Assembly (NCBI GenBank): GCA_037969115.1
Contig: JBBKWQ010000340.1
Location: 1-24,991 of the forward strand
From: JBBKWQ01 sp037969115
GTDB taxonomy: Bacteria; Actinomycetota; Acidimicrobiia; Acidimicrobiales; Ilumatobacteraceae
Reading direction: 5' to 3'
DNA: 24,991 nucleotides
This document shows, piece by piece, positions 15,539 to 22,010 of the stretch. Both the position numbers and the translations under genes were made by a program. The notes under the pieces are model-generated. The model ran no database searches. It saw only the letters and a program-made list of their open reading frames with translations, and had not been told where the DNA came from. Numbering within the stretch: the first letter of the stretch is position 1; the number at the start of each line of letters is the position of its first letter.

Positions 15539-16248
15539 CAGGAACCGCCCGCGACCAGGTAGCTGCCATCGCGGGTGAACCCGGTGACGGTGCCGCCGGC
15601 GGACAGGCGCCCACCCAGTTGATCGCGGAGTTGTAGCCGCCAGCGCATGGCTTCGGCGGGATCGGTGCGACGCAGAGCGTGGATGTCGTCGGGCGTCGCA
15701 ACTTCGATGGTGGGTCCGGATGGGACGGCCTGCTCGGGTGCCGTGGCGGCGGCGGCCCGCCAGGCGATGAGGATGCGGTCCGAGACGTCGTTGCTGTTCA
15801 TCGAGTCCTCCATCGGGCCGTAGAAATCGACGAGGTACTCGGCGACCTCGGCCTTGAGCACCTCGAGGTTGAACCACGCGTTTCGCCGAACGAGCGGGTC
15901 GAAGGTCCACGTCACCCATTCGAGGTCCTGCTCGGCGGCCCATGCTCGCTGATGCTGTTTCATCGCCCGCCCGACACCGCTGTGCTGGACCCCTGGGAGG
16001 ATGCCGGTGATGTGACTGTGCAGCGCCGACTGGCCGCGATGTCGCGCGAGGAACCCGAACGAAGCGCCGATGATGTTGCCTGAGTCGGTGACCGAGGCGA
16101 CGTAGCCGCCTGCGTGTGAGATCGCCCGGAGGAGTTCGACGCCGACGATTGGCAAGACTGTGCCCCAGACCTGCTGGAAAACCGTGACGACAGCCACCAT
16201 GTCGGCGGGGTCGTCCAGTATGCGGATCTCGAACGAGTCCTCACTCAT
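15538..16248 (-). CDS. GNAT-family acyltransferase (COG3375-like)
   Basis: A 236-residue GNAT-fold protein. The N-terminal half shows VVTVFQQVWG, LLRAISHAGGYVASVTD and the acyl-CoA-binding region GASFGFLARHRGQSALHSHITGILPG followed by VQHSGVGRAMKQHQRAWA. That last block stands for the family's Q-x-x-G-x-G/A pyrophosphate-binding loop. WVTWTFDPLVRRNAWFNLEVL follows, characteristic of the predicted acetyltransferases often found beside OSBS/NSAR enzymes. Its TGA overlaps the ATG of that neighbour, so the two are translationally coupled. A likely role is N-acylation of an amino acid that the partner epimerises. This is inferred from context, and the acyl donor is unknown. A -10 box seven bases before the ATG suggests leaderless mRNA starting the two-gene operon. 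Confidence 0.85.
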   Translation of the reverse strand: MSEDSFEIRILDDPADMVAVVTVFQQVWGTVLPIVGVELLRAISHAGGYVASVTDSGNIIGASFGFLARHRGQSALHSHITGILPGVQHSGVGRAMKQHQRAWAAEQDLEWVTWTFDPLVRRNAWFNLEVLKAEVAEYLVDFYGPMEDSMNSNDVSDRILIAWRAAAATAPEQAVPSGPTIEVATPDDIHALRRTDPAEAMRWRLQLRDQLGGRLSAGGTVTGFTRDGSYLVAGGS

Positions 16249-16255
16249 GGACTGG

Positions 16256-16261
16256 ACCGTA
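16256..16261 (-). promoter_or_regulatory. -10 box (TACGGT) for the GNAT/OSBS-like operon
   Basis: TACGGT on the minus strand fits TANNNT, with seven bases to the ATG at 16248. Expected +1 is at 16249 or 16248, so the mRNA would be leaderless. The region 16249-16383 also contains the start region of serA on the other strand, where no clear box was seen. Confidence 0.5.
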
Positions 16262-16383
16262 CCCGCTGGTGCAGCACCGGCGAGAAGGCCGGGGGAACAT
16301 CCACTCGAACCGATTGTTCATCCATACGGAACTGATTGTCGAATGACGTGGTAGCGGCTGGTCTGACCGATAAGCATGTATCC

Positions 16384-17946
16384 ATGACACGCATCCTCGT
16401 CACCGAAGAGATCGCCGAAGGCGGACTCGATCGTCTTCGCGCTGCCGGCCACACCGTCGATGTTCGCATCGGCCTCTCCGCCGATGAGCTCATGAGTGCC
16501 ATCGTCGGCGCGCACGCCCTCATCATCCGATCGTCCACCCAGGTCACTGCCGACGTGCTCTCGGCCGGCACCGATCTCGTCGTGGTCGGCCGAGCAGGCA
16601 TCGGGCTCGACACCGTCGACGTCGATGCTGCCACTGCCCGCGGTGTCATGGTCGTCAACGCACCGCAGTCCAACATCATCTCGGCCGCCGAGCACACGAT
16701 GGCGCTCCTCCTCGCCCAGGCTCGCAACATTCCCCAGGCGCACGCTGCCCTCGTCGACGGCCGGTGGGAGCGCAGTCGTTGGGAGGGCGTCGAACTCGCC
16801 GACAAGACACTCGGCATCGTCGGTCTCGGCCGCATCGGCAAGCTCGTCGCCGACCGTGCCAGGGCGTTCCAGATGCGCCTCGTTGCCTACGACCCATTCG
16901 TGTCGGCCGACCGAGCGCGCCACATGGGCGTCGAACTGCTGCCGCTCGATCAGGTGGTCTCGCAATCCGACTTCCTCACCATTCATCTGCCGAAGACGAA
17001 GGACACCGCCGGGTTGATCAACCGTGACCTGCTGGTGAAGGCGAAGCCGAGTCTGCGAGTGATCAACGTGGCGCGTGGTGGGATCGTGCGTGAGGACGAC
17101 CTTGCCGAGTGTGTCCGCGACGGCGTCATCGCCGGAGCGGCGCTCGACGTGTTCGACGTCGAACCGACCACGAGCTCACCGTTGTTCGGTCTGCCGAGCG
17201 TGGTGGTCACACCGCACCTGGGTGCGAGCACCCGAGAGGCACAGGACAAGGCGGGCGATGCCATTGCCGACATGGTGCAGCTCGCTCTGTCGGGTGAGTT
17301 CGTACCCTGGGCCGTGAACGTCGATGCCGCAGAGGCGAACGAATCGCTTCGTCCCTTCCTCCCCTTGGCCGAGAGCCTGGGACGACTGTACGGCTCACTG
17401 GTCGGCGGAGTTCCCGACACCATCGAACTCTGCTGCGAGGGCGAGATCGCCGGCTACGACACGCGCATCCTCGGTCTGGCGGTGCTCAAGGGATTCTTCG
17501 GCCGGATCAGCGAGCACTCGGTGAGCTATGTCAATGCGCCGGGTCTGGCGAAAGCAGCAGGCGTCGAGATGCGCGAGGTCAACTGCACAGCGACCGGTGA
17601 GTACGTGAACCTGATCACGGTCCGCGATTCGGTGCACAACATCAGCGGCACATTGTCCGATCGGCGCGGTGAACAGCGCATCGTCGAAATCGACGGTCAC
17701 GGTGTCGACGTGCCGCCTGCAGCAAACATGCTCATGATCACGAACGACGATCGGCCCGGCGTGATCGGCTCGGTCGGTGTGATGCTGGGCGATGCTGGCG
17801 TGAACATCGCCGACATGGATGTCGGCCGCGTCGAGTCGGCCGGAACCGCGGTCATGGTGATCGTTCCCACCGGCGAGATCGACGGCTCCATCATCGACGA
17901 GCTTCGTGCGTCCCCCGGCATCCTCAGCGTCGACGTCTTCGACTGA
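16384..17946 (+). CDS. serA: D-3-phosphoglycerate dehydrogenase SerA, long form
   Basis: SerA oxidises 3-phosphoglycerate to 3-phosphohydroxypyruvate with NAD+, the first committed step of serine synthesis. At 520 residues it is the long actinobacterial type. It has a substrate domain, then the nucleotide domain with GIVGLGRIGKLVADRAR (GLGRIG 147-152), then VINVARGGIVREDDL (R231), E260 and the catalytic H278 in VVTPHLGASTREAQDKAG. An intervening allosteric domain follows (residues about 315-445). The C-terminal ACT domain starts near 446 (MLMITNDDRPGVIGSVGVML) and is the likely site of serine inhibition. The ATG at 16384 opens MTRILVTEEIAEGG, the family start; an in-frame ATG at 16336 is unsupported. 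It is divergent from the GNAT gene and ends just before a perfect hairpin. Confidence 0.98.
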   Translation: MTRILVTEEIAEGGLDRLRAAGHTVDVRIGLSADELMSAIVGAHALIIRSSTQVTADVLSAGTDLVVVGRAGIGLDTVDVDAATARGVMVVNAPQSNIISAAEHTMALLLAQARNIPQAHAALVDGRWERSRWEGVELADKTLGIVGLGRIGKLVADRARAFQMRLVAYDPFVSADRARHMGVELLPLDQVVSQSDFLTIHLPKTKDTAGLINRDLLVKAKPSLRVINVARGGIVREDDLAECVRDGVIAGAALDVFDVEPTTSSPLFGLPSVVVTPHLGASTREAQDKAGDAIADMVQLALSGEFVPWAVNVDAAEANESLRPFLPLAESLGRLYGSLVGGVPDTIELCCEGEIAGYDTRILGLAVLKGFFGRISEHSVSYVNAPGLAKAAGVEMREVNCTATGEYVNLITVRDSVHNISGTLSDRRGEQRIVEIDGHGVDVPPAANMLMITNDDRPGVIGSVGVMLGDAGVNIADMDVGRVESAGTAVMVIVPTGEIDGSIIDELRASPGILSVDVFD

Positions 17947-17948
17947 TC

Positions 17949-17971
17949 GTCCCGACGATTGCCGTCGGGAC
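17949..17971 (+). terminator. hairpin terminator between serA and the convergent pseudogene
   Basis: GTCCCGAC and GTCGGGAC form a perfect 8-bp stem around a 7-base loop, starting three bases after the serA stop. There is no T-run on either side, as is common in high-GC actinobacteria. It could work in both directions, since the next gene also ends here. Confidence 0.65.
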
Positions 17972-17980
17972 CTGCCCGTC

Positions 17981-18458
17981 TCAGCCGAACGCCGAATCGC
18001 GGTCCGACCGCGTCAGACCCGTGCGTACGTACTCGGACGTCCCCGTTTCGAGCAATTCACGAGCTCCGTTCATCATGGCCCCGTAGGCGGCGCTCGCGAG
18101 TGAGCCCCCGACCGAGACTCGGCGCGCGCCGGCTGTTCCGATCTCGGCGACGGACGGCCCGCCCGGTCGGGCAAGCACGTTGACGGGCACGCCGACGGCG
18201 TCGAGGACGGTGCGGATCTGAGCAACCGTGGTCAGGCCGGGTGCGTACACGCAGCCCGCGCCGGCATCGGCGTACGACCGGAGCCGCTGGATTGCCCAGC
18301 GACCAGGCCAGACCGGCGCTCGTGGTGGCGAGCGCCGTGAATCCTGCGCTTGCCAACAGCTTTGCCGAGCCCGCATCCCACGGATTCGGCATGACGAAGA
18401 CCGCCTGTGCGGCGTGCATCGCTCGGAAGCGTGCTCGCCGCTCGATCGCATCACCCAT
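17981..18458 (-). pseudogene. isocitrate lyase/PEP mutase family gene with internal deletion and frameshift
   Basis: Two parts of one family protein are present in different frames. The N-terminal part, from ATG 18458, reads FRAMHAAQAVFVMPNPWDAG, then SAKLLASAGFTALATTSAGL and AWSLG. The C-terminal part, from about 18286, reads RLRSYADAGAGCVYAPGL, then VPVNVLARPGGPSVAEI and ARRVSVGGSLASAAYGAMM, to TGA 17981. Intact relatives are about 250-290 residues. Here only about 159 codons remain, so roughly 110 codons of the middle of the barrel, including the metal-binding acidic residues, are missing at about 18280-18295, and the frame changes. It should be inactive. It starts 16 bases after pyrF on the same strand. 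A local assembly collapse could imitate this. Confidence 0.85.
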
Positions 18459-18474
18459 GGTTGCCGTCACGACA

Positions 18475-19287
18475 TCACCAACCCTCCGGGAGCGACGCGA
18501 GTCGCGCTTCGATTGCGGCGGCTCGGGCCGCGCTGGCGAAATCGTCGCCACTGCTGGCGTACAGGATCGAGCGCGATGAGCTGATCATCAGACCGTGCCC
18601 GTCGGCTGTGGCCCCCGCACGAACAGCCGCCCGAGCGTCGCCACCCTGGGCGCCGATTCCCGGTACGAGAATGGGGAGGTCGCCGACGGCGTCCCGAACC
18701 ACCCCGAGTTCTTCGGGATAGGTGGCGCCCACGACCAGCCCGCACTCACCATGCTCCGACCACGTTGTGGCGACCATCTCGGCGACCCGCACGTAGAGCG
18801 GCCGCCCGCCGCAATCGAGCGATTGAAGGTCGCCACCACCCGGATTACTGGTGCGGCACAGCGCGATGACGCCGCCGTCGTGATCGAAGTAGGGGAGCAC
18901 CGAGTCGAGCCCCAGGTACGGGCTCACCGTGGCGGCGTGGGCGTGGTATCGACCGAACAGCTCACGCGCGTAGTGCTCGGCAGTGCTGCCGATGTCGCCG
19001 CGTTTCGCATCGACGATCAACACAACATCGGGGTAGGTCTCCCGGATGTAGACGCACAGTCGCTCGAGCTCCGCCTCCGCCCGCTGGGACGCGAAGTACG
19101 CGACCTGCGGTTTGTATGCGCAGACCACGTCGGCGGTGGCATCGACGATCTCCTTGCAGAATCGGAATGCAGCGTCGTTGGCGCCGTCGAGTGGTTCGGG
19201 CATGCGTGCGGGATCGGGATCGAGTCCGACGCACAGCAACGAACCCGACGTGCGCCACGCCAGATCGAGTTGGCCATGAAATCCCAC
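18475..19287 (-). CDS. pyrF: orotidine 5'-phosphate decarboxylase PyrF (type 2)
   Basis: PyrF decarboxylates OMP to UMP, the last step of de novo pyrimidine synthesis. The 270-residue protein is the longer type 2 form found in actinobacteria. It has SLLCVGLDPDPARMP near the start, YKPQVAYF (K59), and the catalytic tetrad region VLIVDAKRGDIGSTAEHYA (D93, K95, D98). ALCRTSNPGGGDLQ, LVVGATYPEELGVVR and LVPGIGAQGGD, the phosphate-gripping loop, follow. The start is GTG at 19287, seven bases after the ferredoxin stop codon, so the two genes are probably cotranscribed and coupled. The length is normal and no key residue is missing. Confidence 0.96.
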   Translation of the reverse strand: MGFHGQLDLAWRTSGSLLCVGLDPDPARMPEPLDGANDAAFRFCKEIVDATADVVCAYKPQVAYFASQRAEAELERLCVYIRETYPDVVLIVDAKRGDIGSTAEHYARELFGRYHAHAATVSPYLGLDSVLPYFDHDGGVIALCRTSNPGGGDLQSLDCGGRPLYVRVAEMVATTWSEHGECGLVVGATYPEELGVVRDAVGDLPILVPGIGAQGGDARAAVRAGATADGHGLMISSSRSILYASSGDDFASAARAAAIEARLASLPEGW

Positions 19288-19294
19288 GCCGCGG

Positions 19295-19486
19295 TCAGTC
19301 TTCGAGTTCGATCGCGGCGGTCGGGCAGAGGTCCGCAGCCTCTCTCACGCGGTCGTGAAGCTCGACCGCGGGGGTTTCCTGCAACACGTACAGGAATCCG
19401 TCGGTGCGTACCTCGAACACCTCGGGGCACACCTGCATGCATCCCCCCGTCGAGGCGCACAAGTCGAAGTCGATCTTCACTCTCAT
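19295..19486 (-). CDS. small single-cluster ferredoxin
   Basis: A 63-residue ferredoxin of the type often paired with cytochromes P450. It has DFDLCASTGGCMQVCPEVF with C10, C16 and C20 (Cx5Cx3CP) and a distal C54 in DLCPTAAIEL. Three Cys near the N-terminus plus the distal CP suggest one [3Fe-4S] or [4Fe-4S] cluster: the Cx5C spacing matches 3Fe-type ferredoxins in which one potential ligand position is not Cys. It carries electrons in the cytoplasm. No P450 or reductase is seen nearby, so the partner is unknown. Its start codon is the last of four ATGs in 14-base repeats. It sits seven bases upstream of pyrF on the same strand. Confidence 0.93.
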   Translation of the reverse strand: MRVKIDFDLCASTGGCMQVCPEVFEVRTDGFLYVLQETPAVELHDRVREAADLCPTAAIELED

Positions 19487-19539
19487 GATTCCATCCTCAT
19501 GATTCCATCCTCATGTTGTCGGCCTCATGTTGTCGCCCC
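19484..19539 (-). repeat. four 14-base repeats forming overlapping minigenes before the ferredoxin start
   Basis: Read on the minus strand, four 14-base units each end in ATG (19528, 19514, 19500, 19486). The last ATG is the ferredoxin start. From the first ATG the frame reads MRPTT-stop; from the second and third, MRMES-stop. Each TGA overlaps the next ATG as ATGA, so a ribosome could pass down the chain by termination-reinitiation. The last two units include AGGATGGA, a ribosome-binding-like stretch, seven bases before the next ATG. Replication slippage that duplicated the start region is the simplest origin. Confidence 0.8.
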
Positions 19540-19593
19540 GTCGCTCCGGCGTCACCGTTCCGGTCGTACGAATGCCGCCCTCACGGTTGCACC

Positions 19594-20016
19594 TCAGGCC
19601 TTGGCTGCACGGTAGCCGTCGGCTGCGGCGCCCTCAGCGGTGGAGTAGCAGCGCTCCGGAATGGTGCGCTCGTAGAACCGTCCACCCGGGACGTGGTAGA
19701 TGCCGGAGTTGTCGTTGGCCTTGATGGGGTAGCCGTCCGGGCATCCGCCGTCGATCGGTTCCGTCCAGCCGGCCCCGCCTCGCACCGACTCCGAGGCGGA
19801 ATCTGACTCGGACCGCGACTGCGGCTGGTCTTCGGTCACCGCGACCGCGGGCCGTGCAACCGGCTCGGGTGGTGCCTTCGTGTCGGGCAGCGGTGGCCAC
19901 TGTGGTGAACCGGCGGCCTCGTCGCCGGCCGACCGACGTTGCCACACCGTGAAGCCGGCATAACCCGCCCCGCCGATCAAAGAGAGCCAGAACACCCGCC
20001 GTAGAAACGTGAACAT
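19594..20016 (-). CDS. membrane-anchored protein with C-terminal sunset-type domain
   Basis: A 140-residue protein. It has an N-terminal hydrophobic segment (FLRRVFWLSLIGGAGYAGFTVW, about residues 4-25), a low-complexity Pro/Ser/Glu linker to about residue 85, and a compact C-terminal block. That block reads DGGCPDGYPIKANDNSGIYH, then VPGGRFYERTIPERCYSTAE, ending GYRAAKA. This block, with two cysteines and the P-I-K-x-N and IYHVPGG-x-x-Y motifs, resembles the small 'sunset' domain seen at the C-terminus of many actinobacterial membrane proteins; its function is unknown. The -10 box TAAGGT sits six bases before the ATG. The gene lies downstream of leuA on the same strand, 41 bases apart, but its own promoter suggests independence. 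Confidence 0.8.
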   Translation of the reverse strand: MFTFLRRVFWLSLIGGAGYAGFTVWQRRSAGDEAAGSPQWPPLPDTKAPPEPVARPAVAVTEDQPQSRSESDSASESVRGGAGWTEPIDGGCPDGYPIKANDNSGIYHVPGGRFYERTIPERCYSTAEGAAADGYRAAKA

Positions 20017-20022
20017 GACGTG

Positions 20023-20028
20023 ACCTTA
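20023..20028 (-). promoter_or_regulatory. -10 box (TAAGGT) for the sunset-type gene
   Basis: TAAGGT fits TANNNT and is six bases before the ATG at 20016, so the predicted +1 falls on the A of the start codon. Confidence 0.5.
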
Positions 20029-20057
20029 AGCGATGACGACGTGGGGCGTCTCGGCTC

Positions 20058-21752
20058 TCACCCGTGTTGGCGCTCGAACGCCGACAACACGGCCCTCAAC
20101 GATGCCGTCGTGATGTTCGGGTCGGTGCCGAGTCCCCAGCGGATCTCACCGTCATCTCGAACCGTTTCCACGTAGGCGACGGCCTGGGCGTTGGCGCCGC
20201 GTCCGATCGCGTGCTCCGCATAGTCGAGCACGTCGAGGTCTTCTTGCCACTGCTCGCGCAGCGCGGCGACGAAGGCTTCGACCGGACCGTCGCCCTCGCC
20301 GCGGATGGAGACTCCCTCGCCGTCGACCCGAAGGTGGGCGACCACCACCGTGCGGCCCTTGCCCTCGTCGTCGGTGGTGGTGTGGAGCTCGTGGCTTCGC
20401 AGACTGAACCGCGGTTCGTCCGGTGTGTACTCACGCTGGAACGTGTCCCACATGACGGCGGGCGTGATCTCGGTTCCCGAGTCCTCCGTGATGTGTTGGA
20501 TGGTCCGCGAGAATTCGATCTGGAGGCGCCTCGGGAGGTCGAAGCCGTGCTCCTCCTTCATCACGTATGCCACGCCGCCCTTGCCCGATTGCGAGTTGAC
20601 TCGGATGACGGCTTCGTACGAACGACCCACGTGCTTCGGATCGATCGGCAGGTATGGCACGCCCCATCGGTCGTAGTCGGACGGCAACGCGTCGAGCCCC
20701 TTCTTGATGGCGTCCTGGTGCGAGCCGGAGAACGCCGTGTAGACCAGATCGCCGACGTACGGATGACGCGGATGCACGGGGAGGCGGTTGCAGTACTCGG
20801 CAGTGCGGCGCAGAGCATCGATGTCGGTGATGTCGAGCTCGGGATCGACACCGTTCATGAACAGATTCATCGCCAGGTTCACGACGTCGACGTTGCCGGT
20901 GCGTTCACCGTTGCCGAAGAGCGTGCCCTCGACGCGATCGGCGCCGGCCATCACACCGAACTCCGCCGCAGCGACAGCGCAACCCCGGTCGTTGTGCGGG
21001 TGCAGGCTGAGCACCACGGATTCCCGGTTGCGAATCGTGCGACCGAACCATTCGATGACGTCGCCGTACACGTTCGGGGAGTAGCACTCGACGGTGGCCG
21101 GCAGGTTCAGGATGATCGGGTTGTCGGGCGTCGGCTCGATCACGTCCATCACGGCCTCGCACACCTCGATGGCGTAGTCGGGTTCGGTGAGGGTGAAGCT
21201 CTCGGGTGAATATTCGTAGCGGATGACCGTGCCACCCATCGCCTTTTCCAGCTTGCGGCACAACTTGGCACCATTCACCGCCACGTCGATGATGCCGGCC
21301 TTGTCGAGTCCGAACACCACCTCGCGCTGGAGCGGGTTCGTCGAGTTGTAGAAGTGGACGATCGCACGAGGCGCGCCTTCGAGGCACTCGTAAGTGCGTT
21401 CGATCAGCTCCTGGCGGCACTGGGTGAGCACCTGGATGTTGACGTCGTCGGGAATCAGATCGTTCTCGATCAGCTCCCGGACGAAATCGAAGTCGGGCTG
21501 GCTCGCAGACGGAAAACCGACCTCGATCTCCTTGAACCCCATCTTCACCAGCTCGGTGAACATCTTCATCTTGCGGGCCGGGTCCATCGGGTCGATCAGA
21601 GCCTGGTTGCCGTCACGCAGGTCGACCGAGCACCACAGAGGCGCCTTGTCGATGACCCGGTCGGGCCACGTACGGTCGTGCAACACGACGGGCACGAACG
21701 GCGCGTATTTCTCGAACTGCATCTTCCTGGGTGAGACATTTGCTGGTGGCAT
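20058..21752 (-). CDS. leuA: 2-isopropylmalate synthase LeuA
   Basis: LeuA condenses acetyl-CoA with 2-ketoisovalerate, the first step of leucine synthesis, and is normally feedback-inhibited by leucine. At 564 residues it is the long actinobacterial form. The catalytic DRE-TIM barrel contains CSVDLRDGNQALIDPMDP, IEVGFPSASQPDFDFVRELI, LSLHPHNDRGCAVAAAEFG with the metal-binding His pair, and GTLFGNGERTGNVDVVNLA. A linker and the C-terminal allosteric domain follow, including AHLRVDGEGVSIRGEGDGPV and GRGANAQAVAYVETVRDDG. ATG 21752 is chosen because GGAG sits nine bases upstream; the in-frame start at 21803 would lie in the terminator hairpin. Upstream is a Leu leader peptide and terminator, indicating attenuation. 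leuD lies on the same strand further upstream, not adjacent. Confidence 0.97.
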   Translation of the reverse strand: MPPANVSPRKMQFEKYAPFVPVVLHDRTWPDRVIDKAPLWCSVDLRDGNQALIDPMDPARKMKMFTELVKMGFKEIEVGFPSASQPDFDFVRELIENDLIPDDVNIQVLTQCRQELIERTYECLEGAPRAIVHFYNSTNPLQREVVFGLDKAGIIDVAVNGAKLCRKLEKAMGGTVIRYEYSPESFTLTEPDYAIEVCEAVMDVIEPTPDNPIILNLPATVECYSPNVYGDVIEWFGRTIRNRESVVLSLHPHNDRGCAVAAAEFGVMAGADRVEGTLFGNGERTGNVDVVNLAMNLFMNGVDPELDITDIDALRRTAEYCNRLPVHPRHPYVGDLVYTAFSGSHQDAIKKGLDALPSDYDRWGVPYLPIDPKHVGRSYEAVIRVNSQSGKGGVAYVMKEEHGFDLPRRLQIEFSRTIQHITEDSGTEITPAVMWDTFQREYTPDEPRFSLRSHELHTTTDDEGKGRTVVVAHLRVDGEGVSIRGEGDGPVEAFVAALREQWQEDLDVLDYAEHAIGRGANAQAVAYVETVRDDGEIRWGLGTDPNITTASLRAVLSAFERQHG

Positions 21753-21794
21753 TTGATTGCTCCGGGTGTTGACGAACGGGTGTGATCCTGCCGG

Positions 21795-21830
21795 AAAAAT
21801 CAAAGCGCCCCCGGCCGGGCGGCGGGGGCG
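21795..21830 (-). terminator. leuA attenuator terminator hairpin with T-rich run
   Basis: On the minus strand CGCCCCCG (21830-21823) pairs perfectly with CGGGGGCG (21813-21806) and is followed by CTTTGATTTTT. This is a classical intrinsic terminator, placed 43 bases before the leuA ATG and just after the leader peptide. The T-rich run is striking in this GC-rich window. Confidence 0.85.
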
Positions 21831-21858
21831 GGCGAACGCGGATATGTGCGCGTTGCCC
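21830..21858 (-). promoter_or_regulatory. leader hairpin starting at the leader stop codon (candidate antiterminator/pause)
   Basis: GGGC-AACGCG (21858-21849) pairs with CGCGTT-C-GCCC (21840-21830), a 10-bp stem with one bulged base. It touches the 5' arm of the terminator by one base. A ribosome halted on the leader stop would cover its 5' arm; one stalled on the Leu codons would leave it free. Which fold is antitermination is inferred. Confidence 0.55.
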
Positions 21859-21902
21859 TACCGAAGAAGCAGCAGCGATGGGCGTGCAGCGTTCCGGGTC
21901 AC
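21858..21902 (-). CDS. leuA leader peptide
   Basis: A 14-residue open frame, GTG start at 21902, reads MTRNAARPSLLLLR and ends with TAG at 21858. The four Leu codons are CTG CTG CTT CTT; CTT should be uncommon in this GC-rich genome, which would make the ribosome sensitive to leucyl-tRNA supply. The start lies seven bases after the -10 box, so it should be translated from a leaderless mRNA, as known for amino-acid leader peptides in Corynebacterium. An in-frame ATG at 21914 overlaps the -10 box and is probably not transcribed. The frame is followed at once by two hairpins and then leuA. It is too short for ordinary gene finding, and its identity rests on the arrangement. Confidence 0.8.
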   Translation of the reverse strand: MTRNAARPSLLLLR

Positions 21903-21909
21903 GACGTAC

Positions 21910-21939
21910 ACCATACAGACAACTCGGTTGCCGAGGCAA
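21910..21939 (-). promoter_or_regulatory. leuA promoter
   Basis: TTGCCT (21939-21934), an 18-base spacer and TATGGT (21915-21910) make a sigma-70-type promoter. Expected +1 is at 21903-21902, on the leader-peptide GTG. Confidence 0.65.
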
Positions 21940-21995
21940 TGCAAGAGATGGTGATTCGCCGACTGCTCATCGCGTTCGGCGGACGATCGCGCCGA

Positions 21996-22001
21996 TACCC
22001 T
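21996..22001 (+). promoter_or_regulatory. -10 box (TACCCT) for the DEAD-box helicase gene
   Basis: TACCCT fits TANNNT, nine bases before the ATG at 22011. The predicted +1 is three bases before the start codon. It supports this start over the in-frame upstream ATG at 21846, which lies in the leuA leader. Confidence 0.45.
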
Positions 22002-22010
22002 GGCGCAATC

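Noticed and set aside
15536..15943. N-terminal extension of the OSBS/NSAR-like frame upstream of 15538.
   Set aside because: The extra residues are Arg-rich and lie inside the GNAT gene in another frame; the family start is MPQHATGRLHIREVEL at 15538.
16249..16383. Possible serA leader peptide or attenuator.
   Set aside because: No short frame rich in Ser codons with a following terminator was found; only a tight GGTGC-A-GCACC palindrome is present.
21753..21803. In-frame upstream extension of LeuA to 21803.
   Set aside because: It would begin inside the terminator hairpin and T-run of the attenuator; the ATG at 21752 has a ribosome binding site nine bases upstream.
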